Below are positions 7,647 through 14,714 of a stretch of DNA of 22,769 nucleotides, one piece after another. Position 1 is the stretch's first letter. Every line of letters begins with the position of its first letter. Below the pieces are notes generated by a model. That model did no database searches and was not told the DNA's origin. It saw only the letters and a list, made by a program, of their open reading frames with translations. Position numbers and translations under genes: made by a program. This DNA is from Candidatus Methanoperedens sp. (lineage in GTDB: Archaea > Halobacteriota > Methanosarcinia > Methanosarcinales > Methanoperedenaceae): the NCBI GenBank assembly GCA_023249275.1, contig JAHFCV010000015.1, positions 1-22,769 of the forward strand, in the 5' to 3' direction.

Positions 7647-8642
7647 ATGGTAAAAATATTCTACGACAAGGATGCAGATTTAAACGTATTGAAGAATAAG
7701 ACAATCGCAGTTATAGGTTATGGCAGCCAGGGCGCTGGGCAGGCGCAGAACCTGCACGACTCCGGTCTTGATGTCATTGTAGGGGTCAGGAAGGGAGGCG
7801 AGTCATGGGCGCAGGCTAAGACTGACGGTCTCTCTGTAGCTACAATGGCGGACGCCGCTAAAAAAGCTGATATCATTCAAATGCTTGTACCTGATGAGAT
7901 ACAGGGAGCCATCTACTCTGCCGAAATTGCCCCGAATATGGGAAAAGGCAAAACGCTTTGCTTCTCGCATGGTTTCAACATCCATTATAACCAGATTGTG
8001 CCGCCAAAGGACGTGGATGTAATAATGGTGGCGCCAAAGGGACCCGGCTTCCTTGTGCGGCGCACTTATACAGAAGGCATCGGCGTTCCGGCGCTTCTTG
8101 CAATATACCAGGATGCTTCGGGGAAAGCATGGAATACCGGCATGGCTTACGCAAAAGGAATCGGCGCAACTCGCGCAGGCGTGTTGGAGACCACGTTCAA
8201 GGAGGAAACCGAAACCGACCTCTTTGGCGAGCAGGTTGACCTGTGCGGCGGCTGCACAAGCATGATAAAAGCATCTTTTGAGACGCTTGTCGAGGCAGGA
8301 TACCAGCCAGAGGTTGCGTATTTTGAGACCTTGCATGAATTAAAGCTCATAGTTGACCTGATACACGAAGGCGGATTGAGTAAGATGTGGTATTACGTGT
8401 CCAATACGGCAGAGTACGGCGGCTTGACTGTTGGACCGAAGATTATAAACGAGCAGTCGCGCCAGGCGATGAAAGAGGCGCTTCGCAGGATACAGAGCGG
8501 GGAATTCGCCCGCGAGTTCGTGCTTGAAGGCAGGACAAACAGACCCGTTTTGTCCGCGCTTGAGAGGCAGGAAAACGAGCACCAGATAGAAAAAGTAGGG
8601 AAAGAACTGCGCGCTATGATGCCCTGGCTTAAGAAAGATTAG
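7647..8642 (+). CDS. ilvC: Ketol-acid reductoisomerase (class I)
   Basis: KARI isomerises and reduces 2-acetolactate or 2-aceto-2-hydroxybutyrate with NAD(P)H and Mg2+, the second common step of valine, leucine and isoleucine synthesis in the cytoplasm. The protein (331 residues) is the short class I form. The Rossmann motif GYGSQG is at about 24-29, the cofactor-specificity loop GVRKGGESW follows, the proton-relay His is in SHGFNIHY, and the metal ligands are in ETDLFGEQVDLCGG. ELKLIVDLIHEGG and SNTAEYG belong to the C-terminal knotted domain. The start at 7647 (MVKIFYDKDADL) is preferred over 7623: AAGGA lies 6-8 bases upstream, homologues begin there, and the promoter places the message start after 7623. 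No ilvB or ilvN is adjacent, so the gene is separated from the rest of its pathway. It is followed 5 bases later by a tiny lipoprotein frame. Confidence 0.96.
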   Translation: MVKIFYDKDADLNVLKNKTIAVIGYGSQGAGQAQNLHDSGLDVIVGVRKGGESWAQAKTDGLSVATMADAAKKADIIQMLVPDEIQGAIYSAEIAPNMGKGKTLCFSHGFNIHYNQIVPPKDVDVIMVAPKGPGFLVRRTYTEGIGVPALLAIYQDASGKAWNTGMAYAKGIGATRAGVLETTFKEETETDLFGEQVDLCGGCTSMIKASFETLVEAGYQPEVAYFETLHELKLIVDLIHEGGLSKMWYYVSNTAEYGGLTVGPKIINEQSRQAMKEALRRIQSGEFAREFVLEGRTNRPVLSALERQENEHQIEKVGKELRAMMPWLKKD

Positions 8643-8647
8643 GCACA

Positions 8648-8827
8648 ATGTCGAAATTCTTTCTTTTATTTCTTATTCTGTTTATCGTTTTTATTTCGGG
8701 ATGCACCAGCCCCCCGAAAACAACATTCCGGGATAATATGATAAGGCTCACTATTGATCCCGGGAATTCAATAAACGAGCATGATAAAGCGAATAATGTT
8801 ATAGTGTTCAGTTATTCTATCAATTAA
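8648..8827 (+). CDS. Small putative lipoprotein (59 aa)
   Basis: Read by eye in the gap after ilvC. ATG at 8648 to TAA at 8825-8827 encodes 59 residues. It starts MSKFFLLFLILFIVFISGCT, a short basic start, a hydrophobic stretch and a lipobox-like ISGC with Cys19. It continues with a polar tail (about residues 20-59) of no recognised domain. The start lies 5 bases after the ilvC stop and no clear Shine-Dalgarno sequence is seen, so translation would depend on coupling to ilvC. Another lipoprotein in this window (18244-18591) has the same LISGC type of lipobox, which shows that this organism uses such signals. It could also be a decayed gene remnant. Confidence 0.45.
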   Translation: MSKFFLLFLILFIVFISGCTSPPKTTFRDNMIRLTIDPGNSINEHDKANNVIVFSYSIN

Positions 8828-8853
8828 AAAATACGACAGGATAAAAACCAAAA

Positions 8854-8866
8854 GCTTAAATATAAA
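8854..8866 (+). promoter_or_regulatory. TATA box of the cytochrome operon
   Basis: GCTTAAATATAAA, with A-rich sequence just upstream as expected for a BRE. The predicted start is near 8885-8890, leaving a leader of about 65-70 bases before the chosen ATG at 8956. Confidence 0.55.
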
Positions 8867-8955
8867 ATAATATATTGTCTGAACGCTAAAAACGGATAGA
8901 ATTAATAACGGAAATAGGAAAAAAGTAGGTGCCTAAAACGGAAGGTTTGAGTACA

Positions 8956-9906
8956 ATGCGAGTTAACAGTATATTAATATTATTATTGGTACTTGCTGGA
9001 TTTATCCTTGTTTTAATCCCGCAAGTGAATGCTTCTGAAAATTCATGCATCGACTGCCACAAGACATTAACTCCTTTTATCGAAGAGCAAAAGCGGTTTA
9101 ACCAGATCAGGATACAGCACCTTGAAAGAAATGTGGGCTGTTCTCTTGAATGCCATGAAGAAAGGGTCAGATCTCTTGCCACTGCAAATTACCAGCAGTG
9201 GTCTGAATCGGTTCATGCATTGAAAGGAGTTACCTGCGAAGCCTGCCATGGGGGAGACCCAAAACAGGCTGCCAAAGAAAAGGCGCATATAAACTTTAAG
9301 AATAATACAGACCCTGAAAGCCCGGTCTACTATACAAATGTTCCAAAGACCTGCGGCAAATGTCATTCCAAAGAACTGGCTAATTTTGAAAACAGCAAAC
9401 ATTTCCAGAAACTTGAATCATTGAAACTCGCTCCTACATGCACTACCTGCCATGCCCCCCATACGTTTACGGTCATGAATCCTGAGGATTTCAGGCAATC
9501 CTGCGGAAACTGTCATTCGGTTTATAAAAAGGTAGCACCGTACGACATCCCGCTCAAGGCTGAGGATATGCTCAGGAAAGTAAATAAATTGAAATTCAAT
9601 ATCGAAATGGCACAGCAGGATATTTTCTGGGCTAAGAAGAATGGGACTGATGTGAGCCAGGCTGAAGCGTACACGGATAATGCGCTAAAAGCGCTTGGCA
9701 ACCTTGCGCCCATGTGGCATGAATTCAATCTCACGCATTTTGAAGATGAATTGGATTCAGCCAACAAAGAAGTAAAGAAGGCGAATGAACTTGTAGGACC
9801 AAAAGCTACACCTACTAAAACTGCCGCTCCTAAATCCCCGGGATTTATAGGTCTGTCCGGAATAGTGTCACTGCTGGCTGTAATGTATTTGATAAGAAAG
9901 AAATAG
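8956..9906 (+). CDS. Hexaheme c-type cytochrome with PGF-CTERM-like tail
   Basis: A 316-residue exported protein. A signal peptide (MRVNSILILLL ... VNA) is followed by six heme sites: CIDCH, CSLECH (CX3CH), CEACH, CGKCH, CTTCH and CGNCH. There is then a helical segment of about 90 residues rich in Lys/Glu/Ala with MWHEFNLTHF, a Thr/Pro/Lys linker, and a C-terminal tail PGFIGLSG-hydrophobic-RKK. That tail is the PGF-CTERM pattern cut by archaeosortase A, implying lipid anchoring at the outer face of the membrane or S-layer. The ATG at 8956 is chosen because it gives a clean signal peptide and GGAAGG lies upstream. A GTG at 8929 with AGGA upstream is an alternative. It is the first gene of the island and is paralogous to 12510-13490. 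No CxxCK site is present, so it is probably an electron carrier and not NrfA. Confidence 0.88.
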   Translation: MRVNSILILLLVLAGFILVLIPQVNASENSCIDCHKTLTPFIEEQKRFNQIRIQHLERNVGCSLECHEERVRSLATANYQQWSESVHALKGVTCEACHGGDPKQAAKEKAHINFKNNTDPESPVYYTNVPKTCGKCHSKELANFENSKHFQKLESLKLAPTCTTCHAPHTFTVMNPEDFRQSCGNCHSVYKKVAPYDIPLKAEDMLRKVNKLKFNIEMAQQDIFWAKKNGTDVSQAEAYTDNALKALGNLAPMWHEFNLTHFEDELDSANKEVKKANELVGPKATPTKTAAPKSPGFIGLSGIVSLLAVMYLIRKK

Positions 9907-9976
9907 AGGCGCTAAATAATGAAAAAACGATTTATGGACAGGAGAGAACCTCTATTATCATACCGGTGAAAAAATA

Positions 9977-10423
9977 ATGCAGCCACACCTGAAGAGAGCA
10001 TTTACGTTATTGGCGCTTGTGATAATTGCTTTTATTTTTGTGAGAGCATTAGTTGTTCCGGCATCTTTTGGACAATACGGGTGGTACAGGGGAGACTCTG
10101 TCGAGGACACTAGAAACCGCCCTGTTGAATATGCCGGATCAATAAGCTGCGGAGAAGAAAACTGCCACAAAATCATTTATTCAGTATGGGCAAAGGACCG
10201 GCATAAAACCGTAAACTGTGAAACGTGTCATGGTCCCTCAGAAAAACATGTGGGCAACGTGAGGATAATGCCGCCGCCGGCAAACGATTCGAGAGACTTC
10301 TGTGGTTTATGCCATTTCAAACGGGCAGCCAGACCTGCGAATTTCCCGCAGATTGACCCTGAAACGCATAATAAGCTGAAATGCACGTACTGTCATAGCC
10401 CTCACAAGCCGTGGTTCATATAA
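9977..10423 (+). CDS. Membrane-anchored tetraheme cytochrome c, subunit of an NrfCD-type complex
   Basis: 148 residues. One N-terminal membrane segment (about residues 8-30) acts as signal anchor. An outward domain carries four heme sites: CGEENCH (CX4CH, non-canonical), CETCH, CGLCH and CTYCH. Isolated His residues (DRHKTV, EKHVGN, ETHNK) are candidate distal ligands. GGTGA lies 7 bases before the ATG at 9977. The gene is followed 12 bases later by the NrfC-like gene and then NrfD, so it is inferred to be the electron-accepting heme subunit of a quinol or methanophenazine:cytochrome c oxidoreductase, analogous to the NrfB/PsrB-type chains. The gap of 70 bases to the upstream hexaheme gene has no clear promoter or terminator. 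Confidence 0.87.
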   Translation: MQPHLKRAFTLLALVIIAFIFVRALVVPASFGQYGWYRGDSVEDTRNRPVEYAGSISCGEENCHKIIYSVWAKDRHKTVNCETCHGPSEKHVGNVRIMPPPANDSRDFCGLCHFKRAARPANFPQIDPETHNKLKCTYCHSPHKPWFI

Positions 10424-10435
10424 TGGAGAGAGAAC

Positions 10436-11206
10436 ATGGACATCTCAAGACGCGAATTCACTAAATTCGGATGCAGGGTCATTATCGGAGCCGCAGCAGG
10501 TACTGCTATTATCGAATCCATTGTCACAAACAGCAGCGCGTCTGAGAATTCACCCGCAGGTGAATACGATTGGAATGAACATTACTGGGGCTATGTCGTG
10601 GATACCCGCAAATGCATCGGATGCGGCAGGTGTGCAAATGCCTGCAAGCTTGAAAACGACGTTCCTTTTGATGAACCTGTTTACAGGACATGGGTTGAAA
10701 GATACAGGACTCTTAAAGATGGTGAAGTGAAAATAGATTCTCCCAACGGGAGCATAGACGGGTTTATTGATGACATTCCTGCCGAGGATATAAAAAAGGC
10801 ATTCTATGTTCCTAAAATATGCAATCATTGTGACAATCCTCCATGTGTCCAGGTTTGTCCTGTAGGGGCAACCTATGAGACCAGGGACGGGGTTGTTCTT
10901 GTGGATTATGATTACTGCATTGGCTGCCGATATTGTATCCAGGGCTGTCCTTACGGGGCAAGATACTTTAACTCGGAAAAGAAAACCGCCGACAAATGTA
11001 CATGGTGCTACCACAGGATTACAAAAGGTCTTTTGCCGGCATGCGTCCAGGCATGTCCGGTCGGGGCGCGGAAATTCGGCGACCTGAAGGATCCTGATAG
11101 TATAATCAATAAAATCCTGGATGAAGAGAGAATCAATGTTTTAAAACCAGACCTTGGAACTAAACCAAAGGTATACTATATCGGATTGGACAGGGAAGTG
11201 CGATGA
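10436..11206 (+). CDS. NrfC-like ferredoxin subunit with Tat signal, four [4Fe-4S] clusters
   Basis: 256 residues. The N-terminus has a twin-arginine signal (SRREF at residues 4-8, then an Ala/Gly-rich hydrophobic stretch), so the folded protein should be exported. Four cysteine groups typical of the NrfC/PsrB/DmsB family follow: CIGCGRCANAC, CNHCDNPPCVQVCP, CIGCRYCIQGCP, and CTWCYH...PACVQACP, each group giving cluster ligands. It passes electrons between the NrfD membrane subunit and the heme subunit or a catalytic partner. GGAG lies 8 bases before the ATG. The stop overlaps the NrfD start (ATGA at 11203-11206), indicating tight translational coupling. No molybdopterin catalytic subunit is adjacent, which favours a pure electron-transfer complex. 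Confidence 0.93.
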   Translation: MDISRREFTKFGCRVIIGAAAGTAIIESIVTNSSASENSPAGEYDWNEHYWGYVVDTRKCIGCGRCANACKLENDVPFDEPVYRTWVERYRTLKDGEVKIDSPNGSIDGFIDDIPAEDIKKAFYVPKICNHCDNPPCVQVCPVGATYETRDGVVLVDYDYCIGCRYCIQGCPYGARYFNSEKKTADKCTWCYHRITKGLLPACVQACPVGARKFGDLKDPDSIINKILDEERINVLKPDLGTKPKVYYIGLDREVR

Positions 11207-12372
11207 TGGAGAATTTAATCTGGGGATATATATATCCCAATGAAGCTGAAATCCAGTGGAGCATACTGATTGTATTATATCCGTATATCACGGGTCTCGT
11301 AGCCGGAGCGTTCATAGCATCATCCCTGTATCACGTTTTTGGCAAAAAGGAAGTTAAACCCGTGGCAAGATTTGCCCTTCTTACAGCCTTATCTTTCCTG
11401 CTCGTTGCGATGATGCCGCTGCTCGCGCATCTGGGGCATCCGGAGCGGGGCATTGAAATTATGTTCACCCCTCACCTCACATCTGCGATGTCGGGTTTTG
11501 GCTACATATATTCGTTTTATCTTATTGTGGTAGTGCTTGAAATATGGCTGTCTTTCAGGGAAGACATTGTCAAACTGGCTCTCAATTCGAAAGGGTGGAA
11601 AGAATTATTATATTCTGCGCTGGCTCTTTTCTCGTATGATATATCCGAAAAGGCGCTGCACGACGATGAGAAGCTCGCAAAGAAACTTGCAATTATAGGT
11701 ATCCCGTCCGCCGCTTTCCTGCACGGCTATGTGGGTTTCATTTTCGGCGGGATTAAGGCAAATCCCTGGTGGTCAACTCCCCTGATGCCCCTCATATTCC
11801 TGATGTCTGCAATTGTTTCAGGTATAGCGCTTTTGATTTTACTTTATATTGCATCCATGAAGCTGCGAAAGCATGCCATCGACCACAAGTGCCTTCAATC
11901 ACTCGCCCATTACCTGTGGATTTTTTTGATACTGGATGTGGTGCTGGAACTGCTTGAGATTATCAGCATGAAATATGAATCGCTTGAAGAAATCGAGATA
12001 ATCAACAGGCTTCTTTCAGAGAAAATCGCATTCACTTTTTATGGCGTGCAACTGACAATGGGCATCTTTATCCCGTTCATACTTCTCCTTCTGGCAGGTA
12101 TTATGAAGAACCGCCAGACGCTGAAAATGATTATGATATCAGTTTCTTCCATTTTGGTGGTGATAGGCGTATTCGCCATGCGCTGGAACGTGGTAATCGG
12201 AGGGCAGGAGATATCCAAGAGTCTCAGCGGGACACTTACATACGTCCCGGTTTTCTTTAGCCGGGAAGGCGTGCTGCCGGCGATTATAATTTTGGTTATT
12301 CCATTTATTATCCTGAGAGTTGTAACTTATATCCTTCCGCCCTGGAAGGACATGGAAGAAGAATCCGAGTGA
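11203..12372 (+). CDS. nrfD: NrfD/PsrC-like integral membrane quinol (or methanophenazine) oxidoreductase subunit
   Basis: 389 residues, almost wholly hydrophobic, with about nine or ten predicted membrane segments. Family text includes GLVAGAFIASSLYHVFG, LLAHLGHPERG, PSAAFLHGYVGFIFGG, NPWWSTPLMPLIFLMSAI and the final VIPFIILRVVTYILPPW. NrfD-family proteins bind the membrane quinone pool but carry no redox cofactor, and hand electrons to the NrfC-like partner. A soluble insertion (about residues 120-165, SKGWKELLYSALALFSYDISEKALHDD region) is longer than in typical short NrfD proteins. A second ATG at 11206 directly follows the first. The carrier would be menaquinone in Methanoperedens-like species or methanophenazine in other relatives; the sequence does not decide between them. 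Confidence 0.92.
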   Translation: MMENLIWGYIYPNEAEIQWSILIVLYPYITGLVAGAFIASSLYHVFGKKEVKPVARFALLTALSFLLVAMMPLLAHLGHPERGIEIMFTPHLTSAMSGFGYIYSFYLIVVVLEIWLSFREDIVKLALNSKGWKELLYSALALFSYDISEKALHDDEKLAKKLAIIGIPSAAFLHGYVGFIFGGIKANPWWSTPLMPLIFLMSAIVSGIALLILLYIASMKLRKHAIDHKCLQSLAHYLWIFLILDVVLELLEIISMKYESLEEIEIINRLLSEKIAFTFYGVQLTMGIFIPFILLLLAGIMKNRQTLKMIMISVSSILVVIGVFAMRWNVVIGGQEISKSLSGTLTYVPVFFSREGVLPAIIILVIPFIILRVVTYILPPWKDMEEESE

Positions 12373-12509
12373 AATCCAATAAATTAATCGTAAGCTATTT
12401 ATTGTATTAAATCATCAAAAAGTTCAAATTAGCCGGAATAAAAAACGGGTAGTGAGTTCTGGCATCGAGATAGGATAATTTGAATTACAATAACGGTGGA
12501 AAACGAAAA
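12373..12509 (+). other. Intergenic gap between nrfD and the second hexaheme gene
   Basis: 137 bases, A/T-rich, with weak TATA-like text near 12394-12412 (GCTATTTATT, TATTAAATC). A separate promoter for the second half of the island is possible but not convincing. No hairpin strong enough to call a terminator was seen. GGTGGA at 12495-12500 is the ribosome site of the next gene. Confidence 0.35.
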
Positions 12510-13490
12510 ATGTTTTCAAAAACTAAAAAACTACTTTATATGCCAGACATAAGAATTTTATCCGTATATATATTATTAGTATATTTTATTGCGTTTATTG
12601 CCCCGGCTGGAGCGGTGCATTTAGACGCTCTTAATAATTCATGTGTTGATTGTCACAAGACATTATCTCCTTTTACAGACGAGCAGAGCCGACTTAATGA
12701 AATAAGATTGAATCATACTGTACGAAACATCTCTTGTTCATTGGAATGCCACGAAGATGTTATAAGGAAAAGAGCAACTGATAATTTCCAGCAGTGGTCT
12801 GATTCCATTCACTCAAAATACTATGTCACATGCGACACATGCCATGGCGGCGACGCCGGTATAAAAACAGAAGCAGGGGCTCATGCCACTATGAAAAATA
12901 TAGATAACCCCAACAGCCCTATTTATTTCAAAAACATACCAGACACCTGCGGAAAATGCCATGCAGGGGAACTTGACCATTTCAAGAATACCATGCATTA
13001 CCAGAGATTGAAAGCCGAATCCCGTGCCCCTTCATGCGTTACATGCCACCAGCCGCACAGTTTCAAGGTGCTTAAGGCATCGGAACTTACTGCCATGTGC
13101 AGTGTTTGCCATAATCCAAAAGACCAGATTGCGGCAGCCAGCGTCCCTAAAGATGCAAAACTGGCGCTTGACAAACAGAAAGAATTCCAGGAAGAAGTCT
13201 TAAAAGCAAAAGATGCCGTTGCCCAGGCAAAAGCGAAAGGCATGGATGTCTCCACAGCCCAGATGGACATTGATAAAGCGCAGGCTGTCATGAATGATAT
13301 TCCTTCTTTATGGCACGGGTTTAACCTGAAGGATTTTGACAGGCAAATCCAGAACGGGATAGATTGGGCTAAGAAAGCCGAATACAAGGTATCAGGCGTT
13401 GAACCTACTGTGCCGCAGCGTGTGCCAGGCATTGGAACAGCCCCGGTTCTTGGAATATTTGTAATCCTGTACTTGTTAAGAAAACGGTGA
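12510..13490 (+). CDS. Hexaheme c-type cytochrome, paralogue with PGI-type C-terminal tail
   Basis: 326 residues. Signal segment near residues 10-35, ending AFIAPAGA. The six heme sites are in the same order and type as in 8956-9906: CVDCH, CSLECH (CX3CH), CDTCH, CGKCH, CVTCH, CSVCH. The Lys/Ala-rich helical region with SLWHGFNLKDF also matches. The two proteins align over their whole exported part and are clear paralogues. The tail is PGIGTAPVLGIFVILYLLRK, like PGF-CTERM but with Ile in place of the Phe, so sortase processing is less certain than for its sister. The ATG at 12510 is chosen over the TTG at 12480 because GGTGGA lies 9 bases upstream. The 13-heme gene follows after 10 bases. Likely role: surface electron carrier. 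Confidence 0.87.
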   Translation: MFSKTKKLLYMPDIRILSVYILLVYFIAFIAPAGAVHLDALNNSCVDCHKTLSPFTDEQSRLNEIRLNHTVRNISCSLECHEDVIRKRATDNFQQWSDSIHSKYYVTCDTCHGGDAGIKTEAGAHATMKNIDNPNSPIYFKNIPDTCGKCHAGELDHFKNTMHYQRLKAESRAPSCVTCHQPHSFKVLKASELTAMCSVCHNPKDQIAAASVPKDAKLALDKQKEFQEEVLKAKDAVAQAKAKGMDVSTAQMDIDKAQAVMNDIPSLWHGFNLKDFDRQIQNGIDWAKKAEYKVSGVEPTVPQRVPGIGTAPVLGIFVILYLLRKR

Positions 13491-13500
13491 GTGAACGTCT

Positions 13501-14598
13501 ATGGATAAGATCTCACTTACAGCAGTTATTAAAAACTGGGTTTCAGCACATAAGCTGCCGATTATAATAGTATTGGTCGTCATGCTTTCTGCAGTATTGG
13601 TTGTTACTGAAAAGATGCTTGACATTACCGAGAATCCGGCGTTCTGCGGAAAGAACTGCCATATTATGAGACCATATTATGATTCATGGCGATCATCCTC
13701 CCATAACGATGTCCGATGCGTGGAATGCCATTATGAGCCGGGTTTGATAGGACATGTAAAAGGCAAGATTAACGGGCTTATGCAATTTTACAGCTATGAG
13801 ACTACTGTTGAAGAATATTCAGGAAAATTATATGCAAAAGTCATGGATAAAAACTGCCTCATCTGCCATGAAAAACGCATATTTTCTTCAGATATTGGTT
13901 ATATTGGCGTCAATTTCAGCCACAAAAACCATTTACTTGAATCCAAGAGAGGGATAGGATTAACATGCACAAGCTGCCATTCCATGCTTGTTATAGGCAT
14001 GAAAGAACACCAGTCGGTTTCTGATCCATCATGCAGCCAGTGCCATCCTGGATTTATCCAGGGGGCTGAAGGACATATAGTGGTAACCACAGCGACGTGT
14101 TTCACCTGCCACTTCAGGGATGTTTCCGGCAATACTTCCATATCAGGCTGCCCGTCCTGCCATGGTCCGCCAAAAGAAATGCATCGCAATTATACAAACT
14201 TTAATCATACAAGCCATCTAAGCCGGGGTTACGAGTGCCTTACATGCCATACAGATGTATCCACAGGCGCAAATGACGTTGTTCCAAAGGACAAATGCTA
14301 TTCATGCCATAATATCAGGGAAAGGGTTGAAAAATACGATGATTTCAGTTTCGTGCATAAAAATCACGTTACAAACAATAAGATAGCCTGCTACAACTGT
14401 CACTCCAATGTCAAACATACCCCAAAAATAAAGGAGAACCTGTGCGCCTCCTGCCATACCAGCGAGCACCCCAGTGACTGGTTGACTACACATAAAAAAC
14501 AGGTTTTAATAGGCAAGGTATGCAGCGACTGCCACCAGCCAAAGTTCTGTGCAGACTGCCATGCCACAGGAGTGGCAACCGAGAAAAAAGAAAAATAA
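13501..14598 (+). CDS. NapC/NirT-type membrane-anchored 13-heme cytochrome c
   Basis: 365 residues. One membrane anchor (about residues 19-40) is followed by a NapC/NirT-like start, FCGKNCHIMRPYYDSW, in which the first heme site is CX3CH with the family's downstream Met. Then come CVECHYEPG and a further 11 CxxCH sites (CLICH, CTSCH, CSQCH, CFTCH, CPSCH, CLTCH, CYSCH, CYNCH, CASCH, CSDCH, CADCH), 13 in all. Three units repeat F-x-H-(K/T)-x-H followed by a heme site (NFSHKNHLL, NFNHTSHLS, SFVHKNHVT), the class III/c7 pattern of paired His ligands. It is inferred to oxidise the membrane quinol pool through the NapC part and conduct electrons outward along the c7-like wire. GGTGAG overlaps the preceding stop, so it is coupled to the hexaheme gene. 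Confidence 0.92.
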   Translation: MDKISLTAVIKNWVSAHKLPIIIVLVVMLSAVLVVTEKMLDITENPAFCGKNCHIMRPYYDSWRSSSHNDVRCVECHYEPGLIGHVKGKINGLMQFYSYETTVEEYSGKLYAKVMDKNCLICHEKRIFSSDIGYIGVNFSHKNHLLESKRGIGLTCTSCHSMLVIGMKEHQSVSDPSCSQCHPGFIQGAEGHIVVTTATCFTCHFRDVSGNTSISGCPSCHGPPKEMHRNYTNFNHTSHLSRGYECLTCHTDVSTGANDVVPKDKCYSCHNIRERVEKYDDFSFVHKNHVTNNKIACYNCHSNVKHTPKIKENLCASCHTSEHPSDWLTTHKKQVLIGKVCSDCHQPKFCADCHATGVATEKKEK

Positions 14599-14635
14599 TC
14601 TGATTAAGAAAAGTCATCACTGGGCACACAGGCTT

Positions 14636-14656
14636 GGGGATTTTTTCAAAAACCCT
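14636..14656 (+). terminator. Hairpin in the convergent gap after the 13-heme gene
   Basis: GGGATTTTT and AAAAACCC are separated by TC and form a stem of about eight pairs with one bulge. A T-run (14672-14676) follows on the plus strand and T/A-rich sequence follows toward the minus-strand gene. The site lies between two convergent genes, as expected for a terminator. Archaeal termination often relies on T-runs alone. Confidence 0.4.
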
Positions 14657-14714
14657 CCATGCCTCTGCATCTCTGTTTTTAATCAACGTATCAATAAAAA
14701 AAACACATATACAA

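Noticed and set aside
9919..9969. A 16-residue frame (MKKRFMDRREPLLSYR) between the first hexaheme and the tetraheme gene
   Set aside because: It is too short to support, has no recognisable signal, and its stop lies in the ribosome site of the tetraheme gene. A coupling leader peptide cannot be excluded.
8956..13490. The hexaheme proteins as NrfA nitrite reductase or hydroxylamine oxidoreductase
   Set aside because: They have a similar helical tail, but no CxxCK catalytic site and no HAO tyrosine cross-link context. The tails and size fit an electron carrier better.
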